Source: DASWJZ01 sp963720705 (GTDB lineage: Bacteria > Pseudomonadota > Alphaproteobacteria > Rhizobiales > Afifellaceae). From it: 64,000 nucleotides of DNA. The stretch lies in assembly GCA_963720705.1 (NCBI GenBank), contig CAVRGJ010000005.1:310001-374000 (forward strand), in the 5' to 3' direction. A program made the translations under genes and the position numbers. Position 1 is the stretch's first letter, and every line of letters starts with the position of its first letter. The notes beneath the pieces were generated by a model that was given only the letters and a program-made list of their open reading frames with translations, did no database searches and had not been told where the DNA came from. Shown here in pieces: positions 30,891 to 40,513 of the stretch.

Positions 30891-31672
30891 ATGCTGCGAC
30901 TGTCTGCCAATCTCGGGTTTCTGTGGAAGGGCCTGCCGCTCGTCGAGGGCGTCGGACGCGCGAAGGCGGCCGGCTTCGACGCGGTGGAGTTCCACTTCCC
31001 CTATGAGGTTCCCGCCGCGACGATGCGGGCGGCGATCGACGCGGCCGGCCTGCCGGTCGTCGGGCTCAACACGCGGCTCGGCAATGTCGAGGCCGGCGAT
31101 TTCGGTCTTGCGGCGCTCCCCGGCCGCGGCGCCGAGGCGCGCGCGGCGATCGACGAGGCGCTTGTCTACGGCAAGGCGATCGGCGCCGGTTATGTGCATG
31201 TCCTCGCCGGCAAGCCCGACGAAAGCCGCGCCTCGGAGGCGCGCAGTGCCTTCCTGCAGTCACTAGACTACGCGGCGAAGGGTGCTGAGGCAGTCGGCAT
31301 GACGATCGTGATCGAGCCGCTCAATCGGCGCGACGTGCCGGGCTGCTTCCTGCATACGACCGATCTCGCGGAAGCGATCATCGCCGAGCTCGGCCGGCCG
31401 AACGTGAAAATCCTGTTCGACTGCTACAACATCCAGGTGTCGCAGGGCGACCTGACCAGGCGCCTCGAGAGGCTGATGCCGTTGATCGGCCATATCCAGA
31501 TCGCGGCGGTGCCCTCGCGCGCCGAGCCGGACGAGGGCGAGATCTGCTACGAGCGGCTGCTCAGAGCATCGCGGCGATGGGCTATGAGGGCTTCATCGGC
31601 GCTGAGTATCGCGCGCGCGGCGAGGTCGAGGCGGGGCTAAGTTGGATTGACGCGGTGCGGCGGGCCACGTGA
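30891..31672 (+). CDS. Hydroxypyruvate isomerase family protein (one apparent frameshift)
   Basis: TIM-barrel sugar isomerase of the Hyi family (LSANLGFLWKGLPLVEGV; GFDAVEFHFPYE; IEPLNRRDVPGCFL; FDCYNIQVSQGDL), which interconverts hydroxypyruvate and tartronate semialdehyde or related compounds. The first frame loses homology after ERLLRA; the usual ending (AAMGYEGFIGAEYRARG, then GLSWIDAVRRAT) resumes in another frame near 31565 and stops at 31672, one base overlapping the GST start. A strong GGGGAGGAG ribosome site precedes ATG 30891. Full length about 259 residues. Substrate is not certain. Confidence 0.85.
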
Positions 31673-32455
31673 TGGCCGACATCACGCTCTACAACGCGCC
31701 GCAATCGACCTGCAGCCAGCGCGTCCGCTTCGTGCTCAACGCCAAAAGCATCCCCTTCAGCGAGGTGAAGCTCGACCTCTTCTCCGGCGATCAGCTGAAG
31801 CCCGAATATCTGAAGCTCAATCCGAACGGCGTCGTGCCGACGATTGTCGACGACGGCGCGGTGATCGTCGATTCCACGGTGATCATGGAATATCTCGACG
31901 AGCGCCATCCCGAGCCTTCGCCGCTTCGGCCAACGGGCTTCGTCGAGATCGCGCATCTTCGCTCGCTCATGCGCTACATCGACGAGGTGCCGACGCCGGC
32001 GGTGCGCATCCCCTCCTACAACCTCGCCTTCCTGCCGCACTTCAAGGCGATGAGCGAGAAGGAGTTTTTGGCGCTCGCGGAGTCGAAGCCGCTCCGGAAG
32101 GAGTTCCTCCTGAAGATGGGGCGGAGCGGCTTCAGCGAGGAGGAGATGAATTCGGCGCTTGATCGGCTGCGCCGCAGCGTCTCCCGCATGCATGACACGA
32201 TCGTTCAGAGCGGCGGGCCGTTCATGATGGGTAAGGCTCTGACTCTCGCCGACATCGCCATCATGCCGGTGATCGTCCGGCTCGACGACATCAACCTTAG
32301 CGCATTTTTGGGACGACAAGCCGGAGATCGCGGAATGGTTCGAGCGGATCAAGGCGCATCCCGCCTTCAAGCCGACCTACTATTTCGGCGCGCTGCTCAC
32401 CGAAAAGTACCCGCATCTCCGCGAGAAGTTCGGACGGGAGCGGAAGCTCGGCTGA
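31672..32455 (+). CDS. Glutathione S-transferase family protein (one apparent frameshift)
   Basis: N-terminal thioredoxin-fold domain with the glutathione-site serine/cysteine region (YNAPQSTCSQRVRF; NPNGVVPTIVDDG; DSTVIMEYLDE), then an all-helical C-terminal domain (GKALTLADIAIMPVI). At a run of five Ts near 32305-32312 the frame changes: homology continues as WDDKPEIAEWFERIKAHPAF and ends at 32455 with RERKLG. Dropping one T restores a single protein of about 260 residues. Translationally coupled to the Hyi-like gene. Confidence 0.85.
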
Positions 32456-32494
32456 GCGACGACCTCTTGCCGTCATCTCACATCGCAGGGAGGC

Positions 32495-32572
32495 TGGAGG
32501 CCCGGGCCTGGACTTGAACCAAGCCTTCTCGGTGTTGCACCACCGCCGGGTGAGCCGCTCCCCCACCGGGCC
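32495..32572 (-). tRNA. tRNA-Cys-like gene (anticodon GCA) with encoded CCA and atypical arms
   Basis: Perfect 7-bp acceptor stem GGCCCGG/CCGGGCC, then T73 (the Cys identity base) and encoded CCA. Conserved U8, A14, G18G19, A21 and the T-loop TTCAAGT are present. Anticodon stem CGGTG/CACCG is perfect and the loop reads GTGCAA, placing GCA (Cys) after U33. The loop is one base short (6 nt) and the T-stem can form 6 pairs (GCTTGG/CCAGGC), so acceptor and T stems make 13 pairs in all. It is either tRNA-Cys with sequence errors or a genuine variant Cys-like tRNA. Confidence 0.7.
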
Positions 32573-32628
32573 GTGACGGCGACCCTATAGATCACGGCGG
32601 TGTGATCACGCGAATCGGAGGGTTAACC

Positions 32629-34332
32629 CTAACGAAGCCGAAAGCCCGCGGAATCCGCTGGCGGCGGCGGGGGTGTCAGCCGCCTTCCGGCTTGGTCGCG
32701 CGGAGCCGCATGGTAGCGGGCGAGCAGTCCCTGCGTCGAAACGTCGAGCGCTTCCGTCCGCTTCGGATCTTCGACCACCGGCACCAGCCGCGTCGCCAGT
32801 GCCTTGCCGAGCTCCACGCCCCATTGATCGAAGGAATTGATGTCCCAGACGGCACCCTCCACGAACACCTTGTGCTCGTAGAGCGCGACCAGCATGCCAA
32901 GGGTTTCCGGATCGAGCTTTCGATAGAGCAGCGTGTTCGACGGCCGGTTCCCCGGAAACACCTTGTGGAGCGCGAGCTTCTCCTGCGCCTCGCCGACGAC
33001 GCCGGCGCGCGTGAGCTCGGCGCGCACTTCCGCCTCGGTCTTGCCGAAGGCAAGCGCCTCGCTTTGCGCGAAGCAGTTGGCGACGAGCTTGGCGTGATGG
33101 TCGCCCATCTTCTCGTGCGGCTCGGCGGCGATAAGGAAGTCGGCGGGCACGATCTCCGTCCCCTGATGCAGGAGCTGGTAGAAAGCGTGCTGTCCGTTCG
33201 TGCCGGGTTCGCCCCAGACGATCGGGCCGGTGCGGTTCTCCACGAGCTTCGAGGAACGGGTCACGCGCTTGCCGTTCGATTCCATGTCGAGCTGCTGGAG
33301 ATGCGCCGCGAAGCGCAACATGCGCTGGTCGTAGGCGAGCACCGCGTGCGTGCGCAGATCCCAGACGTTGCGGTACCACACGCCGAGGAGCCCCATGATC
33401 CCCGGCATGCTCTCCGAAATCGGTGCGGTTCTGAAATGCTCGTCCATCTCGCGCGCGCCGGCGAGGAAGCGGCGGAAATTCCTGCCGCCGATCGCGAGCG
33501 CAAGCGGCAGCCCGATCGACGACCACACCGAATAGCGGCCGCCCACCCAGTCCCAGAAGCCGAAGACGCGCTCCGGCTTGATGCCGAACTCGGCGACCTT
33601 TTGAAGATTGCTGGAGACGGCGGCGAAGTGCGTGGCGACCGCCTCCTCGCCAAGCCGATAGGCGAGCCAGGCGCGCGCCGACGCCGCGTTGGTCATCGTC
33701 TCCGACGTGGTGAAGGTCTTCGAGGCGATGACGAAGAGCGTGCGCTCCGCATCGAGCCCCGCGAGCGTATCGGCGAGGTGCGCGCCGTCGACGTTGGAGA
33801 CGAAGTGAACGTTCGGCCCGCCGTCGCGGTAGGGCGTGAGCGCCGCCGTTGCCATCGCCGGCCCGAGGTCGGAGCCGCCGATGCCGATATTCACCACGTC
33901 GTCGAACTTGTCGGCGGCGACGCCGCGCAGATCGCCGGCGCGCACCTGATCGGCAAAGCGCAGGAAACGGTCGAGCGTCGCGTGTACCTCGGGTATGACG
34001 TTCTTGCCGTCGACGCGGATGTCGGCGTCGGCAGGCGCGCGCAGCGCGACGTGGAGGACGGCGCGGCCTTCCGTCTCGTTGATCGGCTCGCCGGCGAACA
34101 TCGCGTCGCGGAGCTTCTCCACCTCGGCGCGCTCGTAGAGCGTGAAGAGAAGCGGCATCGTCTCCGCAACGATGCGGTTCTTCGAGTAGTCGAGGGTCAG
34201 GTCGCCGAAGGTGAGCGAGAAGCGCGTGAAGCGCTCCGGATCGCCCGAGAAAAGATCACGGAGATGCGGGTTTCCCATCGCGTCGCGGTGGGCGCGAAGC
34301 GCGTCAAGCGCGGCGGCGGCCGCCGCCTTCAC
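32629..34332 (-). CDS. pgi: Glucose-6-phosphate isomerase
   Basis: 567 residues. Interconverts glucose 6-phosphate and fructose 6-phosphate. Family signatures DVVNIGIGGSDLGPAMATAAL, FVIASKTFTTSETMTNA and GRYSVWSSIGLP are present, with the C-terminal EHKVFVEGAVWDINSFDQWG. GTG 34332 is chosen because it overlaps the eda stop as GTGA; the first ATG, 54 bases on, would remove conserved residues. It forms an operon with edd and eda. Confidence 0.94.
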   Translation of the reverse strand: MKAAAAAALDALRAHRDAMGNPHLRDLFSGDPERFTRFSLTFGDLTLDYSKNRIVAETMPLLFTLYERAEVEKLRDAMFAGEPINETEGRAVLHVALRAPADADIRVDGKNVIPEVHATLDRFLRFADQVRAGDLRGVAADKFDDVVNIGIGGSDLGPAMATAALTPYRDGGPNVHFVSNVDGAHLADTLAGLDAERTLFVIASKTFTTSETMTNAASARAWLAYRLGEEAVATHFAAVSSNLQKVAEFGIKPERVFGFWDWVGGRYSVWSSIGLPLALAIGGRNFRRFLAGAREMDEHFRTAPISESMPGIMGLLGVWYRNVWDLRTHAVLAYDQRMLRFAAHLQQLDMESNGKRVTRSSKLVENRTGPIVWGEPGTNGQHAFYQLLHQGTEIVPADFLIAAEPHEKMGDHHAKLVANCFAQSEALAFGKTEAEVRAELTRAGVVGEAQEKLALHKVFPGNRPSNTLLYRKLDPETLGMLVALYEHKVFVEGAVWDINSFDQWGVELGKALATRLVPVVEDPKRTEALDVSTQGLLARYHAAPRDQAGRRLTPPPPPADSAGFRLR

Positions 34333-34970
34333 GACGAACCTCCAAGCGCTGCGGCTTCGCGGGCGAGCTTTTCGATACGCGGCCAGTCGCCGCTCATCAG
34401 TGCGTCGGCAGGTGTCACCCACGATCCGCCGACGGCGATGACGTTCGGGAGCGCGAGATAATCGCGCGCGTTCTTCGCGTCGATGCCGCCGGTCGGACAG
34501 AAGCGGATCGCGGGAAGCGGGGAGGCGAGTGCCTTCAGATAGGCAATGCCGCCTGCAGGGCCGGCGGGGAAGAATTTCTGGATCGTGTAGCCCTCGTCCA
34601 TCAACGTCATCACTTCCGAGGCGGTCGCAGCGCCCGGTATCAGCGGCACGGCCGAATCGGCCGCCGCGGCAAGCACGTCCGGGCCGACGCCCGGCGACAC
34701 CATGAAGCGGGCGCCCGCTTTCTCCGCGGCTACAAACTGGCCTTTGCTCAGAATCGTTCCGGCGCCGACGAACGCGCCTTCGACTTCGCCGGCAATGGCG
34801 GCGATCACGTCGAGCGCCGCTCCGGTGCGAAGCGTGATCTCGATCACCTTCAGCCCGCCGGCGACGAGCGCGCGCGCGAGCGGCACCGCGGCGTCGCGGT
34901 CGTCGACAACGACGACCGGGATGACGGTCGCTGCGGCGACGATCGGTTCGAGCGTCTCGCTGCGGCTCAT
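34329..34970 (-). CDS. eda: KDPG aldolase (2-dehydro-3-deoxy-phosphogluconate aldolase)
   Basis: 213 residues. Cleaves KDPG to pyruvate and glyceraldehyde 3-phosphate. The Schiff-base lysine is in YTIQKFFPAGPAGG; the conserved EITLRTGAALDVI, VGAGTILSKGQF and FCPTGGID segments are present. GGAGGAG lies shortly upstream of ATG 34970. Middle gene of edd-eda-pgi. Confidence 0.95.
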   Translation of the reverse strand: MSRSETLEPIVAAATVIPVVVVDDRDAAVPLARALVAGGLKVIEITLRTGAALDVIAAIAGEVEGAFVGAGTILSKGQFVAAEKAGARFMVSPGVGPDVLAAAADSAVPLIPGAATASEVMTLMDEGYTIQKFFPAGPAGGIAYLKALASPLPAIRFCPTGGIDAKNARDYLALPNVIAVGGSWVTPADALMSGDWPRIEKLAREAAALGGSS

Positions 34971-34994
34971 GCGTCTCCTCCGAATCTCATCACT

Positions 34995-36812
34995 CTAGCC
35001 TACGACGCTGGCGCCCGCTTCCGCCGCGCTCGCGAAGCGGCGGAATGCGCCGAAAAGCTCGCGCCCGACGCCGAACGCGTTGGCGGAAAGGTCGGCGGCG
35101 GCGGAATCGCGCGCGGCCCATTCTTTTGCGGCGACGAGTGCCTCGAGGCGGCCGGCCGTCGCGTCGAGGCGGACCATGTCCCCGTCGCGAAGCTTGGCGA
35201 TCGGCCCGCCGGCCTCCGCCTCAGGCGTCACATGGATCGCCGCCGGCACCTTGCCGGAAGCACCCGACATGCGGCCGTCGGTAACAAGCGCGACGCGATG
35301 CCCGCGATCCTGCAACGCGCCGAGGAGCGGCGTCAGCTTGTGGAGCTCCGGCATGCCGTTCGCGCGCGGGCCCTGGTAGCGGACGACGGCGACGAAGTCG
35401 CGGTCGAGCCGGCCGGCCCGGTAGGCGTCCATCAACGCGCCTTGCGAATGGAAGACGAGGGCCGGGGCCTCGACCACATGGCGCTCGGGCTTCACCGCCG
35501 AGACCTTGATGACGGCGCGCCCGAGATTGCCTTCGAGGAGCTTCAGTCCGCCCGTCGGGTGGAAGGGTTCGGCGGCGGGCCGGAGAACGTCTTTGTCGTG
35601 CGAGGTGGAGGCCGCCGGCTCGAAGCAGAGCGCACCTTCGCCGTCGAGCTTCGCCTCGACGCGGTAGCCGGAAAGACCGGCGCCCCAGACCGTGCGCACG
35701 TCGTCGTGCAGAAGCCCCGCGTCGAGAAGCTCGCCGATCAGATAGCCCATGCCGCCGGCGGCGTGGAAATGGTTCACGTCGGCAAGCCCGTTCGGATAGA
35801 TGCGCGCGAGAAGCGGCACCACCGCGGAGAGGTCGGAGAAATCGTCCCAGGTGACGGCGATGCCGGCGGCATGCGCGATGGCGACCAGATGGATCGTGTG
35901 GTTGGTCGAGCCGCCGGTCGCGTTAAGCCCGACGATGCCGTTGACGATCGCCTTCTCGTCGATGACCTCGCCGACGGGTGTGTATTCGTTGCCGAGCGCG
36001 GTGATCGAAATCGCGCGCGTTGCGGCAGCGCGCGTCAGCGCGTCGCGAAGCGGTGTGTTCGGGTTGACGAAGGAGGCGCCCGGCAGGTGCAGCCCCATGA
36101 TCTCCATCAGCATCTGGTTGGAATTGGCGGTGCCGTAGAAGGTGCAGGTGCCGGGGCCGTGATAGGACTTCGATTCCGCCTCGAGCAGTTCGGCGCGGCC
36201 GACCTTGCCCTCGATGTAAAGCTGGCGGATCTTCGACTTCTCGTCGTTCGGGAGGCCGCTCGTCATCGGCCCGGCGGGGATGAAGACGGCGGGCAGATGC
36301 CCGAAGGCGAGCGCGCCCATCAACAGGCCCGGCACGATCTTGTCGCAGATGCCGAGAAAGACGGCGGCGTCGAACATGTCGTGCGACAGCGCGACGCCCG
36401 TCGACATCGCGATCACGTCGCGCGAGAAGAGCGAGAGCTCCATGCCGGGCTGCCCCTGCGTGACGCCGTCGCACATTGCCGGCACGCCGCCCGCCACCTG
36501 CGCCACGCCGCCGGCCGCTTTGGCGGCTTCGCGGATCAGATCGGGGAAGCGCTCGTAGGGCTGATGCGCGGAGAGCATGTCGTTGTAGGCGGTGACGATG
36601 GCGAGGTTCGGCACCACGTCGCCGGCGAGGTGCGCCTTGTCGCCGGCGCTGCAGGCGGCGAAGCCGTGCGCGAGGTTGCCGCAGGAGAGCTTGCCGCGAT
36701 GCGGCGCGTGCTCGCGCGCCGCGGCGATGCGCTCGCGGTAGGCGGAGCGGCGGTCGCGGCTCCTGAGCTTGATGCGCTCGGTCACTTCGCCGACGCGGGC
36801 GTGGAGGGTCAT
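34995..36812 (-). CDS. edd: 6-phosphogluconate dehydratase
   Basis: 605 residues. Dehydrates 6-phosphogluconate to KDPG using a [4Fe-4S] cluster. Conserved segments: NLAIVTAYNDMLSAHQPYE, CDGVTQGQPGMELSLFSRD, GICDKIVPGLLMGAL with the cluster cysteine, and GTCTFYGTANSNQM. Together with eda here and zwf at 44.8 kb it completes the Entner-Doudoroff route. The 142-base gap upstream holds a family A palindromic repeat. Confidence 0.96.
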   Translation of the reverse strand: MTLHARVGEVTERIKLRSRDRRSAYRERIAAAREHAPHRGKLSCGNLAHGFAACSAGDKAHLAGDVVPNLAIVTAYNDMLSAHQPYERFPDLIREAAKAAGGVAQVAGGVPAMCDGVTQGQPGMELSLFSRDVIAMSTGVALSHDMFDAAVFLGICDKIVPGLLMGALAFGHLPAVFIPAGPMTSGLPNDEKSKIRQLYIEGKVGRAELLEAESKSYHGPGTCTFYGTANSNQMLMEIMGLHLPGASFVNPNTPLRDALTRAAATRAISITALGNEYTPVGEVIDEKAIVNGIVGLNATGGSTNHTIHLVAIAHAAGIAVTWDDFSDLSAVVPLLARIYPNGLADVNHFHAAGGMGYLIGELLDAGLLHDDVRTVWGAGLSGYRVEAKLDGEGALCFEPAASTSHDKDVLRPAAEPFHPTGGLKLLEGNLGRAVIKVSAVKPERHVVEAPALVFHSQGALMDAYRAGRLDRDFVAVVRYQGPRANGMPELHKLTPLLGALQDRGHRVALVTDGRMSGASGKVPAAIHVTPEAEAGGPIAKLRDGDMVRLDATAGRLEALVAAKEWAARDSAAADLSANAFGVGRELFGAFRRFASAAEAGASVVG

Positions 36813-36844
36813 GGCGTGTTCCTTCGCTCAAAGAAGTCTCGGTC

Positions 36845-36926
36845 GTCATTCTCGGGCGAAGCGAAGCGGAGACCCGAGAACCCATGCCGCCCCAACCTGG
36901 GTCCTCGGGTCAAGCCCGAGGATGAC
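36845..36926. repeat. Palindromic repeat, family A copy 3
   Basis: 82 bases between pfp and edd with inverted arms GTCATTCTCGGGCGAAGCGA and CTCGGGTCAAGCCCGAGGATGAC, plus an inner CCCGAG/CTCGGG pair. Its left arm closely matches the element that interrupts cobI. Confidence 0.85.
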
Positions 36927-36953
36927 AATCCTGCCACGTCGCGCCGGTCGTCC

Positions 36954-38193
36954 CTAGTCTTCGCCGCCGTGGGCGACGAGAACGCGCTCGCCCGGCGGCT
37001 GACCGATCTCCGTCAGCATGTCCTTGAACCATTTTGCGTCAATATCGAAGGGCTTGCCCCCCTTGACGCGCGGCAGCTCGATGGCGCGGAGCACGTCGTC
37101 GTGCGCCTCGTCGTGGCCGACCAGGCCGGGCGTGCCGGAAAGGCCGCTCGCCACCGCGACCTCCGCCATCTCGCCGATCAGCCTGCGGTCGGCGGCATTG
37201 GCGGCGGCGGAGCGGGCGAAAGTAGCCGGATTTCTGCACCAGCGCGCGGTCGGCGCCGAGGAGTTTTGTGAGGCGCCTTGAAAACCATTCGCCGACATTG
37301 ACCTTGTCGAGCTGCACGTGGCCGAAGGCGTCGCGCTTCACCTCCTCGCCGCGCTGAAGCATCTCCTCGACGATGCCGGCAGCATTCGCGCCTTCGCTCA
37401 CGAACACGCTGACGCAGCCCTTCCTGTCCATGGCGGCCTTCAGCCGCGCGCCCTCCGCCTCGATGTCGATGGCAAGCTCCGGAACGTAAACCGCGTCGAT
37501 CGCCTTGCGCTCCGGCTTCAGGTTCACGCCGGGGACGAACCGCTTGCCGGAAAGCCGCTCGCGATAAACGCGGGCGGTCGCGGCGGTGAGCCAGCCGCAG
37601 TTTCGCCCCATCACCTCGTGGATCAGAAGCGTGCGCGGGCTCGCGGTCGCCTCGTTGACGACGTTTTCGAAGAACTTCGCGCCCTCTTCCGCGGCGGTCA
37701 GCGCGCCGAGCGACTGGCGCACCGGCACGATGTCGTTGTCGACGGTCTTCGGCATGCCGACGACGGTCAGCGCGTAGCCGTTGTCCTTCAGATAGCTCGC
37801 GAGGTCGGCGGCCGTGGTGGAGGTGTCGTCGCCGCCGATCGTGTGGAGGATGGTGATCTCGTCCCGCGCAAGCTGCTCGGCGGCCACCTGCAGCGGATGC
37901 TCGCCCTCCTTGACGAGCCCGCGCTTCACCGCGTCGGCGACGTTGGTGAGCTTCACCCGGCTGTTGCCGATCGGCGAGCCGCCGTGCTCGTGGAGGATCC
38001 CCGCCTCGGCGCGCGCCGTCTTCGAGATCTTGACCGACTCGCCCTTCAGAAGCCCGCGGTAGCCGCCGAGATAGCCGATCAGCTCGATCTCCGGCGCCAG
38101 CGCCGTGTAGCGCTCGATCAGCTCGGCGATCGCCGAGGAGAGGCACGGGGCGAGGCCGCCGGCCGTCAACATGGCGACTTTGTGCTTGGGCAT
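36954..38193 (-). CDS. pfp: Pyrophosphate-dependent 6-phosphofructokinase (one apparent frameshift)
   Basis: Reversible phosphorylation of fructose 6-phosphate. The phosphoryl-donor site reads TIGGDDTSTTAADLA; an aspartate after GGD, where ATP enzymes have glycine, is typical of PPi-using enzymes. The substrate motif GMPKTVDNDIVP and EVMGRNCGWLTA follow. After ALVQKSGYF the frame changes near 37216 and continues as ARSAAANAADRRLIGEMAEV to the stop at 36954 (ERVLVAHGGED), giving about 412 residues. It lies downstream of edd on the same strand, 141 bases away, with a repeat in between. Confidence 0.88.
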
Positions 38194-38272
38194 CGGCGCT
38201 CCGGGCTGCCGCGGCGGTCAGCCCAGATACTAGGGTCGGATGCGGAGATCAAACGGGCGCAGCGCTTCCGCT

Positions 38273-38869
38273 TCAGTGCAGGACCGCCGCCGCGACCGAG
38301 GCGACGAGGAGCACCGCGAAGGCGATGTTCGCCGCCCGCCCGACCCGCGGCCGCCTGAGAACCGAGGCGAACGACGCCCCGACGACGAGCCAGACCGAAT
38401 TGACGATGACGATGACGCAGAAGAGGATTGCGATCTTCCAGGCGGCGTCGGCCATGGCACGGCCGGGGACGACAACGATTCCCGCATAGACCGCGCCGAT
38501 CGCGGCGAAAGCCTTGGGATTGGCGATCGCAAGCAGGAGCCCGCCCATGAGGGAAGGCGCCGGCCGGTCGCGGTGGGCGTCGCCGAGGACGGGGGCGGTG
38601 GCGATCCTGTAGGCGAGATAGAGAATGTAGCAGGCGGCAAGGACGACGATGACCGGCGCGAGCCCCGGCACCGCGAGGAGGACGGTCCCGATCCCCGCGG
38701 CGATCATCAGGAGCACCCCGGTGGTGCCGGCGATGATCCCGGCGAGATAGCGCAGCGACCGCGACAGCCCGAACGCCGAGCCGGTCGCGGCAAGGCTCAG
38801 CGTGGCGGGGCCGGGGCTTCCCATCAGCGGGAAGGCGGCAAGGAGCAGGAGCAGCGCGTTTTCGGCCAT
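38273..38869 (-). CDS. LysE/RhtB family amino-acid exporter
   Basis: 198 residues from ATG 38869, with about six hydrophobic segments and the family pattern FPLMGSPGPATLSLAATGS near the N-terminus and LAIANPKAFAAIGAVYAG in the middle. An earlier in-frame ATG at 38908 adds a non-conserved extension. Exports amino acids or similar small molecules across the inner membrane; the substrate cannot be told. Upstream lies the GC-rich repeat region. Confidence 0.88.
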   Translation of the reverse strand: MAENALLLLLAAFPLMGSPGPATLSLAATGSAFGLSRSLRYLAGIIAGTTGVLLMIAAGIGTVLLAVPGLAPVIVVLAACYILYLAYRIATAPVLGDAHRDRPAPSLMGGLLLAIANPKAFAAIGAVYAGIVVVPGRAMADAAWKIAILFCVIVIVNSVWLVVGASFASVLRRPRVGRAANIAFAVLLVASVAAAVLH

Positions 38870-38952
38870 CGGCGTATCCGGCAAGCAGCAGAAGCGCGAA
38901 GCAATCACGCGGAGCGGGAGAGATCAAACGCGCACCGACCTGCGCGCAACGC

Positions 38953-39118
38953 GCTCCCCTCCCCCTTGTGGGGAGGGGTTGGGGGCGGGGTGCCTCCGCC
39001 CCGCTCTACGTTAGACGCCCCTCACCCAGACCCTCTCCCCACAAGGGGGAGAGGTGCCCGCGCTCGCACTCCGATGCGAAGGCCGCCACGCCAACCTTCT
39101 CCCGAGACCGGGAGAAGG
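38953..39118. repeat. GC-rich hairpin repeats, family C, left border of the nuclease-ATPase operon
   Basis: Three hairpins in series: CCCCTCCCCCTTGTGGGGAGGGG, then CCTCTCCCCACAAGGGGGAGAGG, then ACCTTCTCCCGAGACCGGGAGAAGGT (39094-39118, described by its 12-base arms). The first two match the block in cobB. The 311 bases from 38870 to 39180 hold nothing else recognisable. Base composition falls immediately to the right, where the accessory operon begins. Confidence 0.8.
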
Positions 39119-39218
39119 TGCCCGCGAAGCGGGCGGATGAGGGTTCAGGTCTGCCAGAATTCAGCGGAGGAGCGAGGCACGTTTCGGTTGCAAAACTTGA
39201 GAAATTGGTCGATGACCT

Positions 39219-40513
39219 ATGTACCTCTTATGGCCCAAAGCTCAGCAGCACGCCAAAGAAGTGACCTCTCCCGACTTGGTTCTAGACAAATCCGATCCCG
39301 GCGACGACGTCGCCGCGCGGTTTGATTACCAACATTCATATGCAGCAATAAACGCAATTCGTCTGGTTATTGGCGACGAATACGTTGAAGTAATCTGCGA
39401 GAACCATGAGGATTATCTGCTTAAGAACAGTTCTGGCAAATTTATCGGCACTCAGATCAAGACTCGGAAGATAACTTTACCGCCGTTTAAGGCGGGAGAT
39501 TCGCAGGTCACGAATGCCCTTGGCAAGTTCTGTTTGCTGGATCAGAAGTTCCCCGGTTGCTTCGAAGGTTTTGACTTCACGACGAACCATTCATTCTGGG
39601 AGAATGAGCGATCGCTGAGCAACCTCCCCTGGCTTCTGACCACACTCCGGCATCGCGGCGGCATCAAGGGCCTGCGCGAGAACAACCCGCTGCGCCAGTT
39701 TGTCGAAGGTATCGCAAGCAGCACTGGCTGCGCTCCACAGGATGTGGCCGTCACACTGATCAGGACGACGGTTCGTGGTCACGAGTCCGATATTGGCCAC
39801 ATTCGCAGTAGGGTGCAGGAGGCGCTCTGCGAGTGTCCGGGCGTGAAGGACCTACCTTACGCAAAAGTCGCCGCGATCGCGAAAGCCGTTGTGGGGCTAG
39901 CACGTGATGCTTCAGCCAAAGTGCTCCGGGGACCGATTACTGAACTGTTCGCCCCGGGGACCGATCTAAAGAAGGCGGTCGACGACCAGCTCCTCGCCGG
40001 AAAGCGCATCTGTAAGTCGGATGTTCTCGCGGTTGTCGAACAGTCAAAAGGCGACACTAAACCGTTCCAGGATATTGATGTTTCGACGCTTGTCACGCCC
40101 GCTGACGCGCCCTCCGATTTGGTGGTGGCGTTTCGCAAATTGGCAAAGGGCGGCGTTGAAGCAGCACGAGTAACCAACATCGAGGACCGTGTCCGTTCAT
40201 TTGAAGCGTTGTTGATCGAATGGAGCCGGAAGTGCACGGAGCGGACGAGGCCACGAAACGCTACAACAATGTGTTAGCGGCGGTGCAGTTCGAAGCCGCC
40301 GAGGCGCATGCGAGCGCGGAGAAAGGCTCGGAGCCGTACGGCTCCGCAATGTATGGCATGCTTGCCGAGCGCCTGAAGGCGCGCGCGAGGGATGATCGCG
40401 ACCAGCTTCACGGATGTCGTCCCGAACATCTGATCGGCGCGGTGGGAGTCCTCACGCAACATTGCAAGACTTGGTGGTCCCCGCAGTTCAACATTGCCGA
40501 GGGCGCGCCATGA
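39219..40513 (+). CDS. DUF4297-type nuclease effector of an ABC-three-component/Lamassu-like system (split by apparent frameshifts)
   Basis: The N-terminal PD-(D/E)xK nuclease domain of the DUF4297/Cap4 type is seen as DPGDDVAARFDYQHSYAAIN, then CENHEDY and the catalytic TQIKTRK (Q79 and K81 from ATG 39219). The family start (LEKLVDDLCTSYGPKLSSTPK) lies upstream in another frame, changing near 39255, so the true start is probably about 39190-39210. The first frame ends at 40277, but a C-terminal segment (DEATKRYNNVLAAVQFEAA to CKTWWSPQFNIAEG) continues in another frame from about 40225 to 40513. That end overlaps the next gene as ATGA, so I read one gene of about 430-445 residues. Alternatively 40220-40513 is a separate 97-residue protein. 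Confidence 0.72.
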
